From: Candidatus Bathyarchaeota archaeon
GTDB lineage: Archaea; Thermoproteota; Bathyarchaeia; Bathyarchaeales; Bathycorpusculaceae
Assembly (NCBI GenBank): GCA_026014465.1
Contig: JAOZID010000010.1
Coordinates: forward strand, 340,288-404,287
DNA: 64,000 nt
Direction: 5' to 3'
Shown here: positions 1-8,790 of the stretch, in pieces
Position numbering within the stretch: the stretch's first letter is position 1
Layout of the letters: the number at the start of each line of letters is the position of its first letter
The notes under the pieces: generated by a model
What the model was told of the DNA's origin: nothing
The model's database searches: none
What the model saw: only the letters and a program-made list of their open reading frames with translations
Position numbers and translations under genes: made by a program

Positions 1-119
1 CTGAAACCATGAAAGCAGCCAAACAAGTGATTTCGTTACCTATCCAACCACGAATAAGCGAGGAACAGATAGAATTCATTGCAACCGCGTTTCTAAATGA
101 ACTGCAAAAGCTGTTCTGA
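1..119 (+). CDS. DegT/DnrJ/EryC1-type aminotransferase, C-terminal end only
   Basis: The window opens inside a reading frame (codons from base 3) that ends at a TGA at 117-119. The 38 visible residues include a short block SLPIQPRISEEQIEFIA, which matches the usual C-terminus of PLP-dependent sugar aminotransferases of the DegT/DnrJ/EryC1/StrS family (LPI-P-LSEE-IEYI). These enzymes transaminate nucleotide-linked ketosugars, which fits the polysaccharide locus that follows. The catalytic lysine region lies outside the window, so the family call rests on the tail alone. Confidence 0.6.
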   Translation, partial: ETMKAAKQVISLPIQPRISEEQIEFIATAFLNELQKLF

Positions 120-240
120 TAAAACCAAAGCAGCAAACGACAGCGCAGAAATCAACGACAAAGAGGGTAAAAAAGGCAGTTGAAGGTGTTGCTTTGCGAA
201 GACGGCGTGTAAATGGGTTGTTTTTCAGAGTAAAAGGGGT

Positions 241-996
241 TTAGTGCAGCAAGGAAGCTGCGAATTCTTGGAAGATGGTTTTGAATATTTTGAAGCCGTC
301 TCTGAAGGTTCTTAGATTGGAGGTTCCGTTTTTTCGTTCGTATTCGACGCTTGGGACTTCTTTGACGACTAAGCCGCTGGTTAAGGATTTGATGAAGAGT
401 TCTGTTTCGATTTCAAAGTTATCAGACTCTAACACGGGAGCTAATGTTTCAACGGCGCGTTTGTTGAATGCAGCATAGCCGTAGCATAAATCGGTGTAGT
501 TAGCTTGGGGCCAAAACATGTTCACTACGGAGGTCATGAGGGTGTTTCCGAATCTTCGCAGTGCGCTCATGTCGTGGGTGTATGCGTCTTTGAGAAAACG
601 AGACCCTTTTGCAACGTCGGCGCCAGAAGCTAAAGCCTCAATGAAGACAGGGATTTCTTTTGGGTCCATAGAGCCGTCGGCGTCCATCAAAACCAGAGCG
701 TCAACATCCAAGTAGCCATTGCTTAAGACCTGGCGAACTGCAGAACCTTTTCCTTTACCTATCTGCAGCACAACTTTAGCACCATTTTTAGATGCAACCT
801 TTGAAGTATCATCGTGTGATTTACCATCAATAACTAAAACGTTCCCATAACCAAGACTCTTAAGCTCAGAAAGAACCTCTCCAATGTTCTTCTCCTCGTT
901 AAGAGTTGGAATCACAACGCCAACAGTAACGGGTTCCTTGACAGAGTCAGAGAACAAATTGCTTTTATGCATACTTGCCATCATTTTAGCATCCAC
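241..996 (-). CDS. Family 2 glycosyltransferase (polyprenyl-phosphate sugar synthase-like)
   Basis: A 251-residue GT-A glycosyltransferase. The VVIPTLNEEKNI start of the fold is near residues 27-38 and the metal/nucleotide-binding DAD at about 105-107. There are no C-terminal membrane helices, so it resembles the short dolichol-phosphate mannose/glucose synthases that load a sugar onto a lipid carrier at the inner membrane face. It is a close paralogue of the gene at 18148-18918; the two share long identical blocks. The start could also be an internal Met (residue 5, 6 or 9), because the first about 20 residues are not conserved with the paralogue. Acceptor and sugar cannot be told from sequence. 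Confidence 0.85.
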   Translation of the reverse strand: MDAKMMASMHKSNLFSDSVKEPVTVGVVIPTLNEEKNIGEVLSELKSLGYGNVLVIDGKSHDDTSKVASKNGAKVVLQIGKGKGSAVRQVLSNGYLDVDALVLMDADGSMDPKEIPVFIEALASGADVAKGSRFLKDAYTHDMSALRRFGNTLMTSVVNMFWPQANYTDLCYGYAAFNKRAVETLAPVLESDNFEIETELFIKSLTSGLVVKEVPSVEYERKNGTSNLRTFRDGFKIFKTIFQEFAASLLH

Positions 997-1145
997 ATAA
1001 TCGGATACTTCACGACACCATATAAGGCAAGTTTCGGCTGAAAAAATACATCTGGAAACGAAATATAACGGCTAAAGAAAGCCTCTGGACAGACCCTTGA
1101 CGTAACTTCAGGGACAGTAGATATGTAGCTAAAAAAGCAGCTTAA

Positions 1146-2486
1146 CTATCCAAGGCCTATAGCTGCAAACTGTAGGCTTTTACTGTATTCTACGGGGTCA
1201 TAGATACGTCGTCCGTCAATGAGCACAGGCTGTTTGAGGTACTTCACAAAGTTAGCGGGCGTGAGTTTTTTGAATTCATCCCATTCAGTCACGAGAATAG
1301 CTGCATCGGCATTTCTTAGGCAATCAATAGCGGTGTCTGTGTACTCAATTTTATCTTGGAATATTTTTTTGGCAACAGACATTGCAACGGGGTCATAGGC
1401 AACCACAGTAGCGCCTTCAATCAGTAGCTGGTTTATTATAGGCACCACACGGGCTTCTCGCATATCATCTGTGTTTGGCTTGAAAGCTAAACCTAAAATC
1501 GCTATCCTCTTGCCTTTGAGGGTGCCAAGTTTGTTTTGGCATAATTGAACGGCGTGAAGCGGCTGAGTTTTATTTACGTTTTCAATTGACTCTAAAAATT
1601 CAGGGGTGTAGCCCAAAGCTTTTGAAGAGGCAATCAAAGCTTTCACGTCTTTTGGAAAACATGAACCACCATAACCTAAACCAGCAGCCAAAAAGAAGGG
1701 ACCAATCCTTTTATCTAAGCCCATAGCATGAGCCACAACTTTTACGTCTGAACCAGGAACTTTTTCGCAGATATTGGCGATAGTGTTGATGAAGCTTATC
1801 TTGGCTGCGAGCATCGAGTTGCTAGCATACTTGATTAATTCTGCTGTGGATAAGGTTGTTCGGATGAGGGGAGGCAGATTTTCTGCGTAGAAATCTGTGT
1901 ACAGCTTTTCGAGGATGTCGCCTGCCTTTTTGTCACATGAGCCGATGACTACGCGGTCGGCGTCAAAGGAGTCCTTGAAAGCTGAGCCTTGGCGTAAAAA
2001 CTCAGGATTCATGCATAAACCAAACTCTGCGCCACATTCTTTTTGGGACGCTTGCTCTAAAATAGGCTTTACAACATCTTGAGTGGTTCCAGGTATAACC
2101 GTGCTCTTTACCACTACAGTATGATAGCCCTGTTTTTGTTTTAACGCGTTACCTATTTCTTGTGAAACAGCTTTTACATATTGAAGGTCGATGCTGCCAT
2201 CGGGTTTACTTGGGGTTCCTACGGCGATATAGGTGATATCAGTTTCCAACACAGCCTTCAGGGTCTGATTAGTTAAACAATGTAAACTACCGTTTTCAAT
2301 AACGGCTGTAAGCAATTCAGATAAACCAGGTTCATGAAAAGGCGGGATGCCTTCATTTATCTTGTTAATCTTTTCAGAAACAACATCTGAAGCAATAACA
2401 TCATAACCTTTACTTGCAAAACCAACAGCGGTACATAAACCAACATAGCCAACGCCAATTACAGATATTCTTGGTTTATTCATCAT
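1146..2486 (-). CDS. ugd: UDP-glucose/UDP-sugar 6-dehydrogenase
   Basis: This enzyme oxidises UDP-glucose (or a related UDP/GDP-hexose) to the uronate using two NAD+. The 446-residue protein has the N-terminal Rossmann motif GVGYVG at residues 11-16, the middle dimerisation domain, and the catalytic cysteine in GYGGSCFPKD (Cys276), followed by the C-terminal UDP-binding domain with GLAFKPNTDDMREA. It is divergent from a GalU-like gene 100 bp away, which would supply UDP-glucose, so the pair makes UDP-glucuronate for the surface-glycan locus. Substrate could be UDP-GlcNAc or GDP-mannose instead; the dehydrogenase call itself is firm. Confidence 0.93.
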   Translation of the reverse strand: MMNKPRISVIGVGYVGLCTAVGFASKGYDVIASDVVSEKINKINEGIPPFHEPGLSELLTAVIENGSLHCLTNQTLKAVLETDITYIAVGTPSKPDGSIDLQYVKAVSQEIGNALKQKQGYHTVVVKSTVIPGTTQDVVKPILEQASQKECGAEFGLCMNPEFLRQGSAFKDSFDADRVVIGSCDKKAGDILEKLYTDFYAENLPPLIRTTLSTAELIKYASNSMLAAKISFINTIANICEKVPGSDVKVVAHAMGLDKRIGPFFLAAGLGYGGSCFPKDVKALIASSKALGYTPEFLESIENVNKTQPLHAVQLCQNKLGTLKGKRIAILGLAFKPNTDDMREARVVPIINQLLIEGATVVAYDPVAMSVAKKIFQDKIEYTDTAIDCLRNADAAILVTEWDEFKKLTPANFVKYLKQPVLIDGRRIYDPVEYSKSLQFAAIGLG

Positions 2487-2587
2487 AAGATCCTCTAATA
2501 GAGATATAATTTAGCTCTAGCAGTCACATTAGATATATACTTGTTTACCCGTTTACCAAAGAAGAGGCACATGGAGACGATAAAGGA

Positions 2588-3466
2588 ATGGTTCGCAAAG
2601 TAATAATTACTGCAGCAGGTTTGGGTACACGTTTATTCCCAGCAACTAAAGAGCAACCCAAAGAAATGCTGCCGATTTTTTCTCAAACTTTGGAAGGCGA
2701 TTTGTCGGTGAAGCCACTTGTCCAAGTAGTGTTTGAACAGTTGTATGAAGCGGAGATTAAGGAGTTCTGTTTTGTAGTTGGGAGAGGAAAACGAAGTATT
2801 GAGGATCATTTTACTCCAGATGACAACTGTGTTAGAAGTTTAGAGGGAACAGGGAAGTGTACCCAAGCAAACGACTTAGAGAGTTTTTATGAAAAACTTA
2901 GAACCGCGAAAGTGATGTGGGTTAATCAGCCAGAGACCAAAGGGTTTGGAGACGCAATTTTAATGGCGCAACCGTTTGTTCAAAACGAACCTTGTTTAGT
3001 GCACGCTGGAGACGGCTACATCATATCGGAAAAGATGGATCACCTTACGAAACTAATCAGCACATATGAAAGATTCAACGCAGATGCCGCATTTTTGGTC
3101 TTAGAAATTGATAACCCCAAACAGTACGGCATTGTTGAAGGCGAAGAGATTGAATCGGGAATCATCAAGGTTGACAAAGTGGTGGAGAAACCCAGCGAGC
3201 CGAAAACAAATCTTGCAATAATGGCTATGTACGTTTTTCATCCAGTCATCTTTAAGGCACTTGAGGTAACCAAACCTGGAAAAAACAAAGAGATACAGAT
3301 AACAGACGCCATTCAAAAACTCATTGACTGGGGATTAAATGTTTATGCAGTTAAGCTTGACAAAAGGTACACGCGTTTGGACATTGGCAGCCCAGAAATA
3401 TACCGGGAAGCATTAACGTTATCGTACCAAAGATTTGGCCCTAAAACAGAAGAAAAGGAACAGTAA
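2588..3466 (+). CDS. galU: UTP--glucose-1-phosphate uridylyltransferase
   Basis: A 292-residue nucleotidyltransferase that makes UDP-glucose from glucose-1-phosphate and UTP. The N-terminus carries the signature AAGLGTRLFPATKEQPKEML (residues 9-28), with the conserved lysine after the P-T/S pair. Further blocks are GFGDAILMA, the metal-binding HAGDGYI (GD in place of the usual GDD), VVEKP, and the C-terminal LDIGSPEIYREA. Length fits bacterial/archaeal GalU. It is divergent from ugd, with a TATA-like element (agatatatac, about 2534-2543) roughly 50 bp upstream of the ATG. It probably feeds the dehydrogenase and the glycosyltransferases of the locus. Confidence 0.92.
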   Translation: MVRKVIITAAGLGTRLFPATKEQPKEMLPIFSQTLEGDLSVKPLVQVVFEQLYEAEIKEFCFVVGRGKRSIEDHFTPDDNCVRSLEGTGKCTQANDLESFYEKLRTAKVMWVNQPETKGFGDAILMAQPFVQNEPCLVHAGDGYIISEKMDHLTKLISTYERFNADAAFLVLEIDNPKQYGIVEGEEIESGIIKVDKVVEKPSEPKTNLAIMAMYVFHPVIFKALEVTKPGKNKEIQITDAIQKLIDWGLNVYAVKLDKRYTRLDIGSPEIYREALTLSYQRFGPKTEEKEQ

Positions 3467-3623
3467 AGGAAAATTAGCAATTTTACACGGTAGTAACAAG
3501 GTAACAACCGCAAAGCGGCGCCGCGTAAAGATACAGCAGATATCAAAAGAGCAGCAATTGAAGAAGGACTCTGGATTATATGCTAAAAAGGCTTGTATCT
3601 GAATTCAAGGTTGGAAGTGAAGC

Positions 3624-4901
3624 ATGGACTTAATTTCGAAAATAGTTGACAAGAAACTATGCGTAGGCTGTGGAACATGTGTTGGCAGTTGCCCTACGTT
3701 AAGCTTAGAAATTAAGGAAACAGAATACGGGTCATATTCACCTATCTTCAAGGGGGAAGGATGCAGTGACTGTGGTGTTTGTCTTGCGGTTTGTCCAGCA
3801 AAAAACATGCCCTTCAACTCAGAAGCCAAAGCAGCAGATAATACCCCTATTGGAGTCGTGAGGGCAGGATACATTGGGTGCTCAGGAGATCAAGAAATTC
3901 TAAAGAAGGGAAGCTCTGGCGGTTTAACATCATCAATATTAACGTATGCTCTTGAGAGCAAATTGATTGACGGCGCAATTGTAGTTACAATGGATAAAGA
4001 GGAACCATGGAGAACAAAAGTTGTCATCGCTAAAACAAAAGAGGAAATACTACAAGCAGCGGGTTCAAAATACGCCGTTGTTCCAGTAAATTCAGTTTTT
4101 GCGGCAATACGCAAATCAAAAGGCAAATTTGCGCTCGTGGGCTTGCCCTGTCATATTCGCGGGCTTGAGTTAGTGAAACAACGAGGTATGCGAAGTATTT
4201 CAGACAAAATTGTTTTCACGGTGGGTCTTTACTGCGGCTTGAACCTTCGAACAACTGCGACCACTTTTCTTACAAAAAAATTAGGCATAACTAATAAAGA
4301 AACAATTCAAAAACTAGAGTACCGACGAGGCTTTCCTGGAGCGCTTTACATCAAATCACAAAGCGGCGAGGTTTCGTTACCGAAAAAGGATTATAGGCTC
4401 ATTAACCTTCTTTTCCAAAACGAAGCTTGCTCTTATTGTGATGACCTAACAAACCAGAAGGCGGATATTTCAATTGGAGACCTTTTTGATGCGGAGTCCA
4501 AGGGTCCTGTGGGGATGCTGTTAACAAGAAGCAAAACGGGAGAAAGTATTGCCGAAGAGGCATGCTTAGCAGGATACTTGAAACTGAAAAAGACGAATGT
4601 GAACAGGCTCATTAGGTCGCAAAAACAAGGGCTTATCCACAAGAAAAAAGGAGCACCGGTTAGGGAGTACCTGCGGACGTTAAATGTAGACAAGTCAGAC
4701 CCTAACTATGTAGTACGACCAAAGTCTGTTCCTACTGCGGGGCAAAAAATGTATGAAACTCTTCAGCGCAGCATTCTTTTTGGAAAAATCAATAAACAGT
4801 TAGTAAGGATAGCAGAACACTTACCTTTAACGGTCACATCAGTCTTATATAGACACATATTAACGGTGCTTTTTGTATTAGGCAAGTTTTGTTACGAATA
4901 A
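3624..4901 (+). CDS. FrhB-like Fe-S protein (coenzyme F420 hydrogenase/dehydrogenase beta subunit family)
   Basis: A 425-residue protein with two N-terminal 4Fe-4S motifs: C13-x2-C16-x2-C19-x3-C23-P and C47-x2-C50-x2-C53-x3-C57-P. The FrhB N- and C-terminal domains follow (KGSSGGLTSSIL; GLPCHIRGL; CDDLTNQKADISIGD). Family members reduce or oxidise substrates with F420 or flavin. In polysaccharide loci they often accompany pyruvyl-transferase or sulfur-transfer genes, with unknown reactions. No other F420 hydrogenase subunit is nearby, so a role in modifying a glycan or lipid precursor is the likelier reading. It is the only plus-strand gene besides galU in this locus. Confidence 0.82.
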   Translation: MDLISKIVDKKLCVGCGTCVGSCPTLSLEIKETEYGSYSPIFKGEGCSDCGVCLAVCPAKNMPFNSEAKAADNTPIGVVRAGYIGCSGDQEILKKGSSGGLTSSILTYALESKLIDGAIVVTMDKEEPWRTKVVIAKTKEEILQAAGSKYAVVPVNSVFAAIRKSKGKFALVGLPCHIRGLELVKQRGMRSISDKIVFTVGLYCGLNLRTTATTFLTKKLGITNKETIQKLEYRRGFPGALYIKSQSGEVSLPKKDYRLINLLFQNEACSYCDDLTNQKADISIGDLFDAESKGPVGMLLTRSKTGESIAEEACLAGYLKLKKTNVNRLIRSQKQGLIHKKKGAPVREYLRTLNVDKSDPNYVVRPKSVPTAGQKMYETLQRSILFGKINKQLVRIAEHLPLTVTSVLYRHILTVLFVLGKFCYE

Positions 4902-4916
4902 AAGAGCAACAGCAAA

Positions 4917-6044
4917 TCATGACGGTTTTACTTTGACGGTTAAATCCAAGTTTTGCAAGCTGCACAGTTCATAAAACCTAGCAGACAGCGTTTGTGGGTC
5001 TTCCGTGTTTTTAGACATAGTATGTTCGTTGAAATCGTAGTGGTCATCGAGCTGCCGTTTAACCCAAACTTCAGGTGAAATAGCAGGCGACAAGTAAGAA
5101 CCAAAAGATTCAGTTATATATGCAGCTTCAAAACCTACAGGATTATACGGAAAAGCGTACTTGTTTTGATTCAAACCCAAGTTGAACACAGATTTCTCCA
5201 AGTACTGAAGTGATTCTGCAATTTTTTTCTTGAAGCCTGAATCACCCCATAAGCTCAAGTTGGGCTCCAGCAGATATAAGGTAGCCAACCCAGATAACGT
5301 AAACGCGAGGTAACCTTGGCCAACAGTGTATTCATCTCTTGTTAAAGCGTTACGCATACGTAATTTTGCAAAGCTCAAAAAATTTTGTGTAAGATGCCTT
5401 TCGCTTATGAGCATACCAATAAATTCGCTGTTAAACTTCAAAATGTAGGGCAGTTGTGCTAAGAATTTTGTGTTATGGTCTCTAAGTTCGGCACGATTTG
5501 TTAGAGCGGCTACTTTGTACGACATTATGAAGAACCATAATTGCTGGTTTAGAGTTGAATGCACTTGGAGCTTTTCGCCGTCTACAGCTAAAATATGCCA
5601 AAGGGATAAAGGTTCATTGAAGGGATGTTTAATGAGAACATCGTGAGCTACATCCAAATATCTTGAGTCACGTAAGATTTTGTAAGCTTCGATTAACGCT
5701 TCCAGAGTCCAAGCTTGCCCAATTAGTCCATTGCAACTTATGATCTTATTTTCAGATTCAGCACAATAAAAAGAAAAGCTGTTGGGTCTAGCATCGACGC
5801 TGGTAAGATAGGAACAAGCCCTTTCAGCAGCTTCCTTGTAAAGAGAATCATGAGTTAATTCGAAAGCTTTCAAAAAAAGAAGGCTCCAATGAGAAGTAAG
5901 ACGCACGGGGGTTGCTGAATTGTTCCAAGGTCCATTATGACCAGATGGAAAAGTGCCATCTTTTTTCTGCAGGGTTAAAGCTTTTTGTGCGCTCATCAGG
6001 ATGAGTTCGCGAAGGGTAATTGTTGTTTCTTTGATAGCTGCCAT
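4917..6044 (-). CDS. Putative alpha/alpha-toroid protein of the surface-glycan locus
   Basis: A 375-residue protein without signal peptide or membrane helices. It has repeated helix pairs with Gly/Trp-rich turns (QKKDGTFPSGHNGPW near the start, then NGLIGQAWTLEALIEAYKIL and VGQGYLAFTLSGLATLYLL). This looks like an (alpha/alpha)6 toroid, as in glycoside hydrolases, polysaccharide lyases, glucuronyl C5-epimerases and terpene-cyclase-like proteins. I cannot assign a catalytic pair. The position between an FrhB-like gene and a GT2 gene suggests glycan processing. The fold is inferred from pattern only. Confidence 0.55.
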   Translation of the reverse strand: MAAIKETTITLRELILMSAQKALTLQKKDGTFPSGHNGPWNNSATPVRLTSHWSLLFLKAFELTHDSLYKEAAERACSYLTSVDARPNSFSFYCAESENKIISCNGLIGQAWTLEALIEAYKILRDSRYLDVAHDVLIKHPFNEPLSLWHILAVDGEKLQVHSTLNQQLWFFIMSYKVAALTNRAELRDHNTKFLAQLPYILKFNSEFIGMLISERHLTQNFLSFAKLRMRNALTRDEYTVGQGYLAFTLSGLATLYLLEPNLSLWGDSGFKKKIAESLQYLEKSVFNLGLNQNKYAFPYNPVGFEAAYITESFGSYLSPAISPEVWVKRQLDDHYDFNEHTMSKNTEDPQTLSARFYELCSLQNLDLTVKVKPS

Positions 6045-6099
6045 TGTAGATTACCTGAAAATTAATTTTATGGAGTCTAAAATACAGAGGTAGAATAAA

Positions 6100-7029
6100 T
6101 TATGGATAACTGCTGAATTTGCGAAGAGCATAATTAATGCGAGTTTCGGTCATAAAAGGATAAAGCTTGACAAATGCATCCCGCCCAAACAGACTTAAAA
6201 CAAACTGTACAAAACAGCTCATATTACGGGGGTTAGCAAGTGATGCATGAAACAAATACTTCCTGCATAACTGGATATTCCCGTTGAAACAAAAAGCAAC
6301 ACCAAGAGGCAAATAGTATTTTGATTTCACAACACTTGCAGGAATAAACTGGCTGTATTTCAGGAAGAAGTGAAAGAGCCCATTGGCAGTCTTGGTACGA
6401 TTCGTTGTTATACTGTTCCGAGTTATATAGTAGTTAATAAGAATTTCAGGTACAAAATCAAATTCATAACGTTTCGCAATTCGCAACCATAAATCCCAAT
6501 CCTGACTAGAGGGCAAAACTTCATCAAAACCATTTATCTCAACCAAAACGTGCTTTTTTACCATGACAGTTGAGGTGGTTCCTACATAGTTGTATTCTAA
6601 TAGTTTGTGAAAAATTTTACCATTATATTTTGGTAAACTTTTGACCCTGCGATTGTCATAAGTTACCATTTCAAAACCAGTATAAACGGCGCCTAGAGAA
6701 TCATTACCTTGTTTGAATACGGCTAATTGCTTTTCAAGTTTGGTCGGCAACCATTCGTCATCGTCGTCTAAAAAGGCAATGAATGTTCCTTTTGAGTGAC
6801 TGATTCCAGTATTTCGAGAAAAATTAGCGCCTCTTTTGGTTTTATTTCTAAAATAAGTTACACACGGGTCATCATACTGGCGAACAACCTGCTCGGTGTT
6901 GTCAGTTGAACCGTCATCTACAACTAGTATCTCAAAGTCAGTGAAAGTTTGAGCAAAAACACTATCTAGTGCACGCCTAAGAAGATTAGCTCGATTACAA
7001 GTTGGAATAACTACGCTAACAACAACCAA
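6100..7029 (-). CDS. Family 2 glycosyltransferase
   Basis: A 309-residue GT-A glycosyltransferase. It starts directly with the first beta strand (VSVVIPTCNRANLLRRAL), carries VVDDGSTDNT near residues 37-45 and the DxD-type metal site FLDDDDEW at about 87-93, and SSQDWDLWLRIA as the acceptor-side motif. The start is TTG, with a GGCGG stretch about 9 bases upstream and no in-frame ATG that would give a full fold. The protein is soluble and probably works on a lipid-linked oligosaccharide with its neighbours; donor and linkage are unknown. Confidence 0.85.
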   Translation of the reverse strand: MVVVSVVIPTCNRANLLRRALDSVFAQTFTDFEILVVDDGSTDNTEQVVRQYDDPCVTYFRNKTKRGANFSRNTGISHSKGTFIAFLDDDDEWLPTKLEKQLAVFKQGNDSLGAVYTGFEMVTYDNRRVKSLPKYNGKIFHKLLEYNYVGTTSTVMVKKHVLVEINGFDEVLPSSQDWDLWLRIAKRYEFDFVPEILINYYITRNSITTNRTKTANGLFHFFLKYSQFIPASVVKSKYYLPLGVAFCFNGNIQLCRKYLFHASLANPRNMSCFVQFVLSLFGRDAFVKLYPFMTETRINYALRKFSSYP

Positions 7030-7107
7030 ATAAAATCCGCCTTAAGAATTCTTTCTCCAAGTGTATCTGTAATAACGCAACAAGTTTTGAGTGATGGGCT
7101 ACGTCTG

Positions 7108-7887
7108 TCACGGGGTATCTATTATCAGAAAGGTCATAATTGAAGTTTTAGTTCGGGAATCAGTAATTTCATGGTGAATCACAATAGGTTTACCTACAAC
7201 TTTTGCTAATATGCAGGCCAAGGCACTGGACAGCGTGCAGCCAACCTGATTGTGAGTATGTGGACAACTATTTGCTTGTTCACAAATTTCGCTGAGAACG
7301 TTTCCAGCAAGTGTAACTACCACTTTGTCGTCTTCAGAGCTGATTTCAATATTCTGAGCCAAGGCTAAATCGTCAATTAAGGTCTTGGGAAGCGTTTGCT
7401 TTAGTGACACAAGGTCAATTTTGGTAAAAGACATCGCCACGGCTTTTTCAAGCAATTGAGACAAACCCCTTCCGGGGGGAGTAAGAAATAGACCATCTTT
7501 GTGTTGAGAATAGAGTTGCCCGTTACCTTCATCCACCATGGCAGGTATGGAGGTCTGAGGCTTTTTGGGAAGGAAAATTAAACTTGATTCTATGTTCTTG
7601 AGGTTTTTGGGGGGTATGTATAAGCCTTTTTCAGAGGAATTAAATTCGAGTAGAATACGCTCAAGGTTATCAAATTGGGAGGTTACTATTGCATCTACAA
7701 AGGTCAAGGGTACAGTTCGAGAAGGGGAAATGTAAAAGAGGATAACACCCCAAAAGATTACAGCGGTACCAAAGATAGCTAAATAAGATGAGGCATCAAA
7801 AGAAGAAATAAGCAGTAAAACTATGCCAACTACAACTAGGACAATTTCTGCAATTTGAGGCAAGCGGACATTTTTTAGCGAGGGCAT
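7108..7887 (-). CDS. Conserved-type membrane-anchored protein, function unknown
   Basis: A 259-residue protein. Two hydrophobic segments (about residues 12-30 and 34-53) anchor the N-terminus; the remaining about 200 residues are soluble, probably cytoplasmic. A late block with VGCTLSSALACILAKVVGKPIVI looks like a conserved core. I do not recognise the family. It lies downstream of a short membrane protein (8461-8673) and a DUF1616 module (7974-8438) on the same strand, with short gaps, and probably shares their transcript. Confidence 0.6.
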   Translation of the reverse strand: MPSLKNVRLPQIAEIVLVVVGIVLLLISSFDASSYLAIFGTAVIFWGVILFYISPSRTVPLTFVDAIVTSQFDNLERILLEFNSSEKGLYIPPKNLKNIESSLIFLPKKPQTSIPAMVDEGNGQLYSQHKDGLFLTPPGRGLSQLLEKAVAMSFTKIDLVSLKQTLPKTLIDDLALAQNIEISSEDDKVVVTLAGNVLSEICEQANSCPHTHNQVGCTLSSALACILAKVVGKPIVIHHEITDSRTKTSIMTFLIIDTP

Positions 7888-7973
7888 GTTTGGAGTTAAC
7901 CTCTCTTTTACTGTTCAATAGCAATTGCACATTTATTATTTAGGCTGCTTGAGTTCAGTTTTCAACTCAGTTA

Positions 7974-8438
7974 TTAGTCAGTGGCTGTTTTGGAGTTTTT
8001 CACCGTTTGATATTCACGGATAATGCTTACTGTAGCGAAACTTAGAGTGAAAACGACCAAAACTGTGGTTAACGGGACTAAGGTTATCGCCCAAGGGGTA
8101 TAATTAAGCAACAAGCCGACCATAGAATCAAACAATAGGCTAGAGCCAAGGCTCAATACGAAGCGGGCAAAAACATTGAGAGGCGCATTGGTTGAAGGCT
8201 TAGCAGTAACTGGCGGAAATAACAAGCGTATCAGAGCATACCCAGGCAGGAAAGCCAAAAAAACTCCACCGAAAAGAATACGCAGAAACTGCAGCACCAC
8301 GAAATCACCTGGAACTAAAAGCACAAAGACCACAGTTAAAACAGTGAACGCTACAATTATCCAGTACCAAGCCGCTTTTTCTGAAAAAAGAAACTCAGAA
8401 AATGTGCTGCCAGCATCGTTGAAACTCTTGGTTGTCAT
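7974..8438 (-). CDS. DUF1616 N-terminal membrane module
   Basis: A 154-residue protein with four hydrophobic segments. The stretch with FLPGYALIRLLFPP and the later LLLNYTPWAI is the signature of the membrane half of DUF1616 proteins, which occur in archaeal surface-glycan loci. Usual DUF1616 proteins are about twice as long and continue into an extracellular domain; here that part is missing and a matching module is encoded separately at 19086-19685. The ATG has a GGTGA Shine-Dalgarno 6-7 bases upstream. Function of the family is unknown. Confidence 0.72.
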   Translation of the reverse strand: MTTKSFNDAGSTFSEFLFSEKAAWYWIIVAFTVLTVVFVLLVPGDFVVLQFLRILFGGVFLAFLPGYALIRLLFPPVTAKPSTNAPLNVFARFVLSLGSSLLFDSMVGLLLNYTPWAITLVPLTTVLVVFTLSFATVSIIREYQTVKNSKTATD

Positions 8439-8460
8439 TTGAAGTCACCGGGATTATGTT

Positions 8461-8673
8461 TTATACACCAATTAGAGAAATAACGCGCAAGGTAAACGTT
8501 GCAAAAAACAAAAACGCCAAAAAGAAAGACCCAAGTTTAAGCTTTCTTTTATCCACCTCAAAGTTTGTAGACCCATACCGAGAAGAAGAAAACTCTGTTA
8601 AGACGAGCAAAACAATCGTACCTACCGCTATTAAAAATGTAACATCTTCAAAGGTTAATGGTGGAATTTGCAC
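8461..8673 (-). CDS. Small two-helix membrane protein
   Basis: A 70-residue protein with two predicted membrane segments (about residues 11-25 and 48-66) joined by a charged loop. The GTG start is preceded by gaagagg, and an AT-rich TATA-like stretch (tttaatagtttta, about 8713-8725) lies about 45 bp upstream, so this is probably the first gene of the operon with 7974-8438 and 7108-7887. I do not recognise the family. A plus-strand reading frame overlaps it but has no start signal or recognisable protein. Confidence 0.55.
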   Translation of the reverse strand: MQIPPLTFEDVTFLIAVGTIVLLVLTEFSSSRYGSTNFEVDKRKLKLGSFFLAFLFFATFTLRVISLIGV

Positions 8674-8790
8674 AGTTTTTCCTCTTCAATGGATATCAAG
8701 CAGACGCCGAGTTTAATAGTTTTATGGAATATTTCGTTATTAAAAATTTGAGCATGAGAAAATCAAAAAAGGAAGGTTGATTGGAAGGGT

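Noticed and set aside
8432-8716. Plus-strand frame of 94 codons opposite the small membrane protein
   Set aside because: Basic low-complexity product and no Shine-Dalgarno; the minus-strand gene fits the operon.
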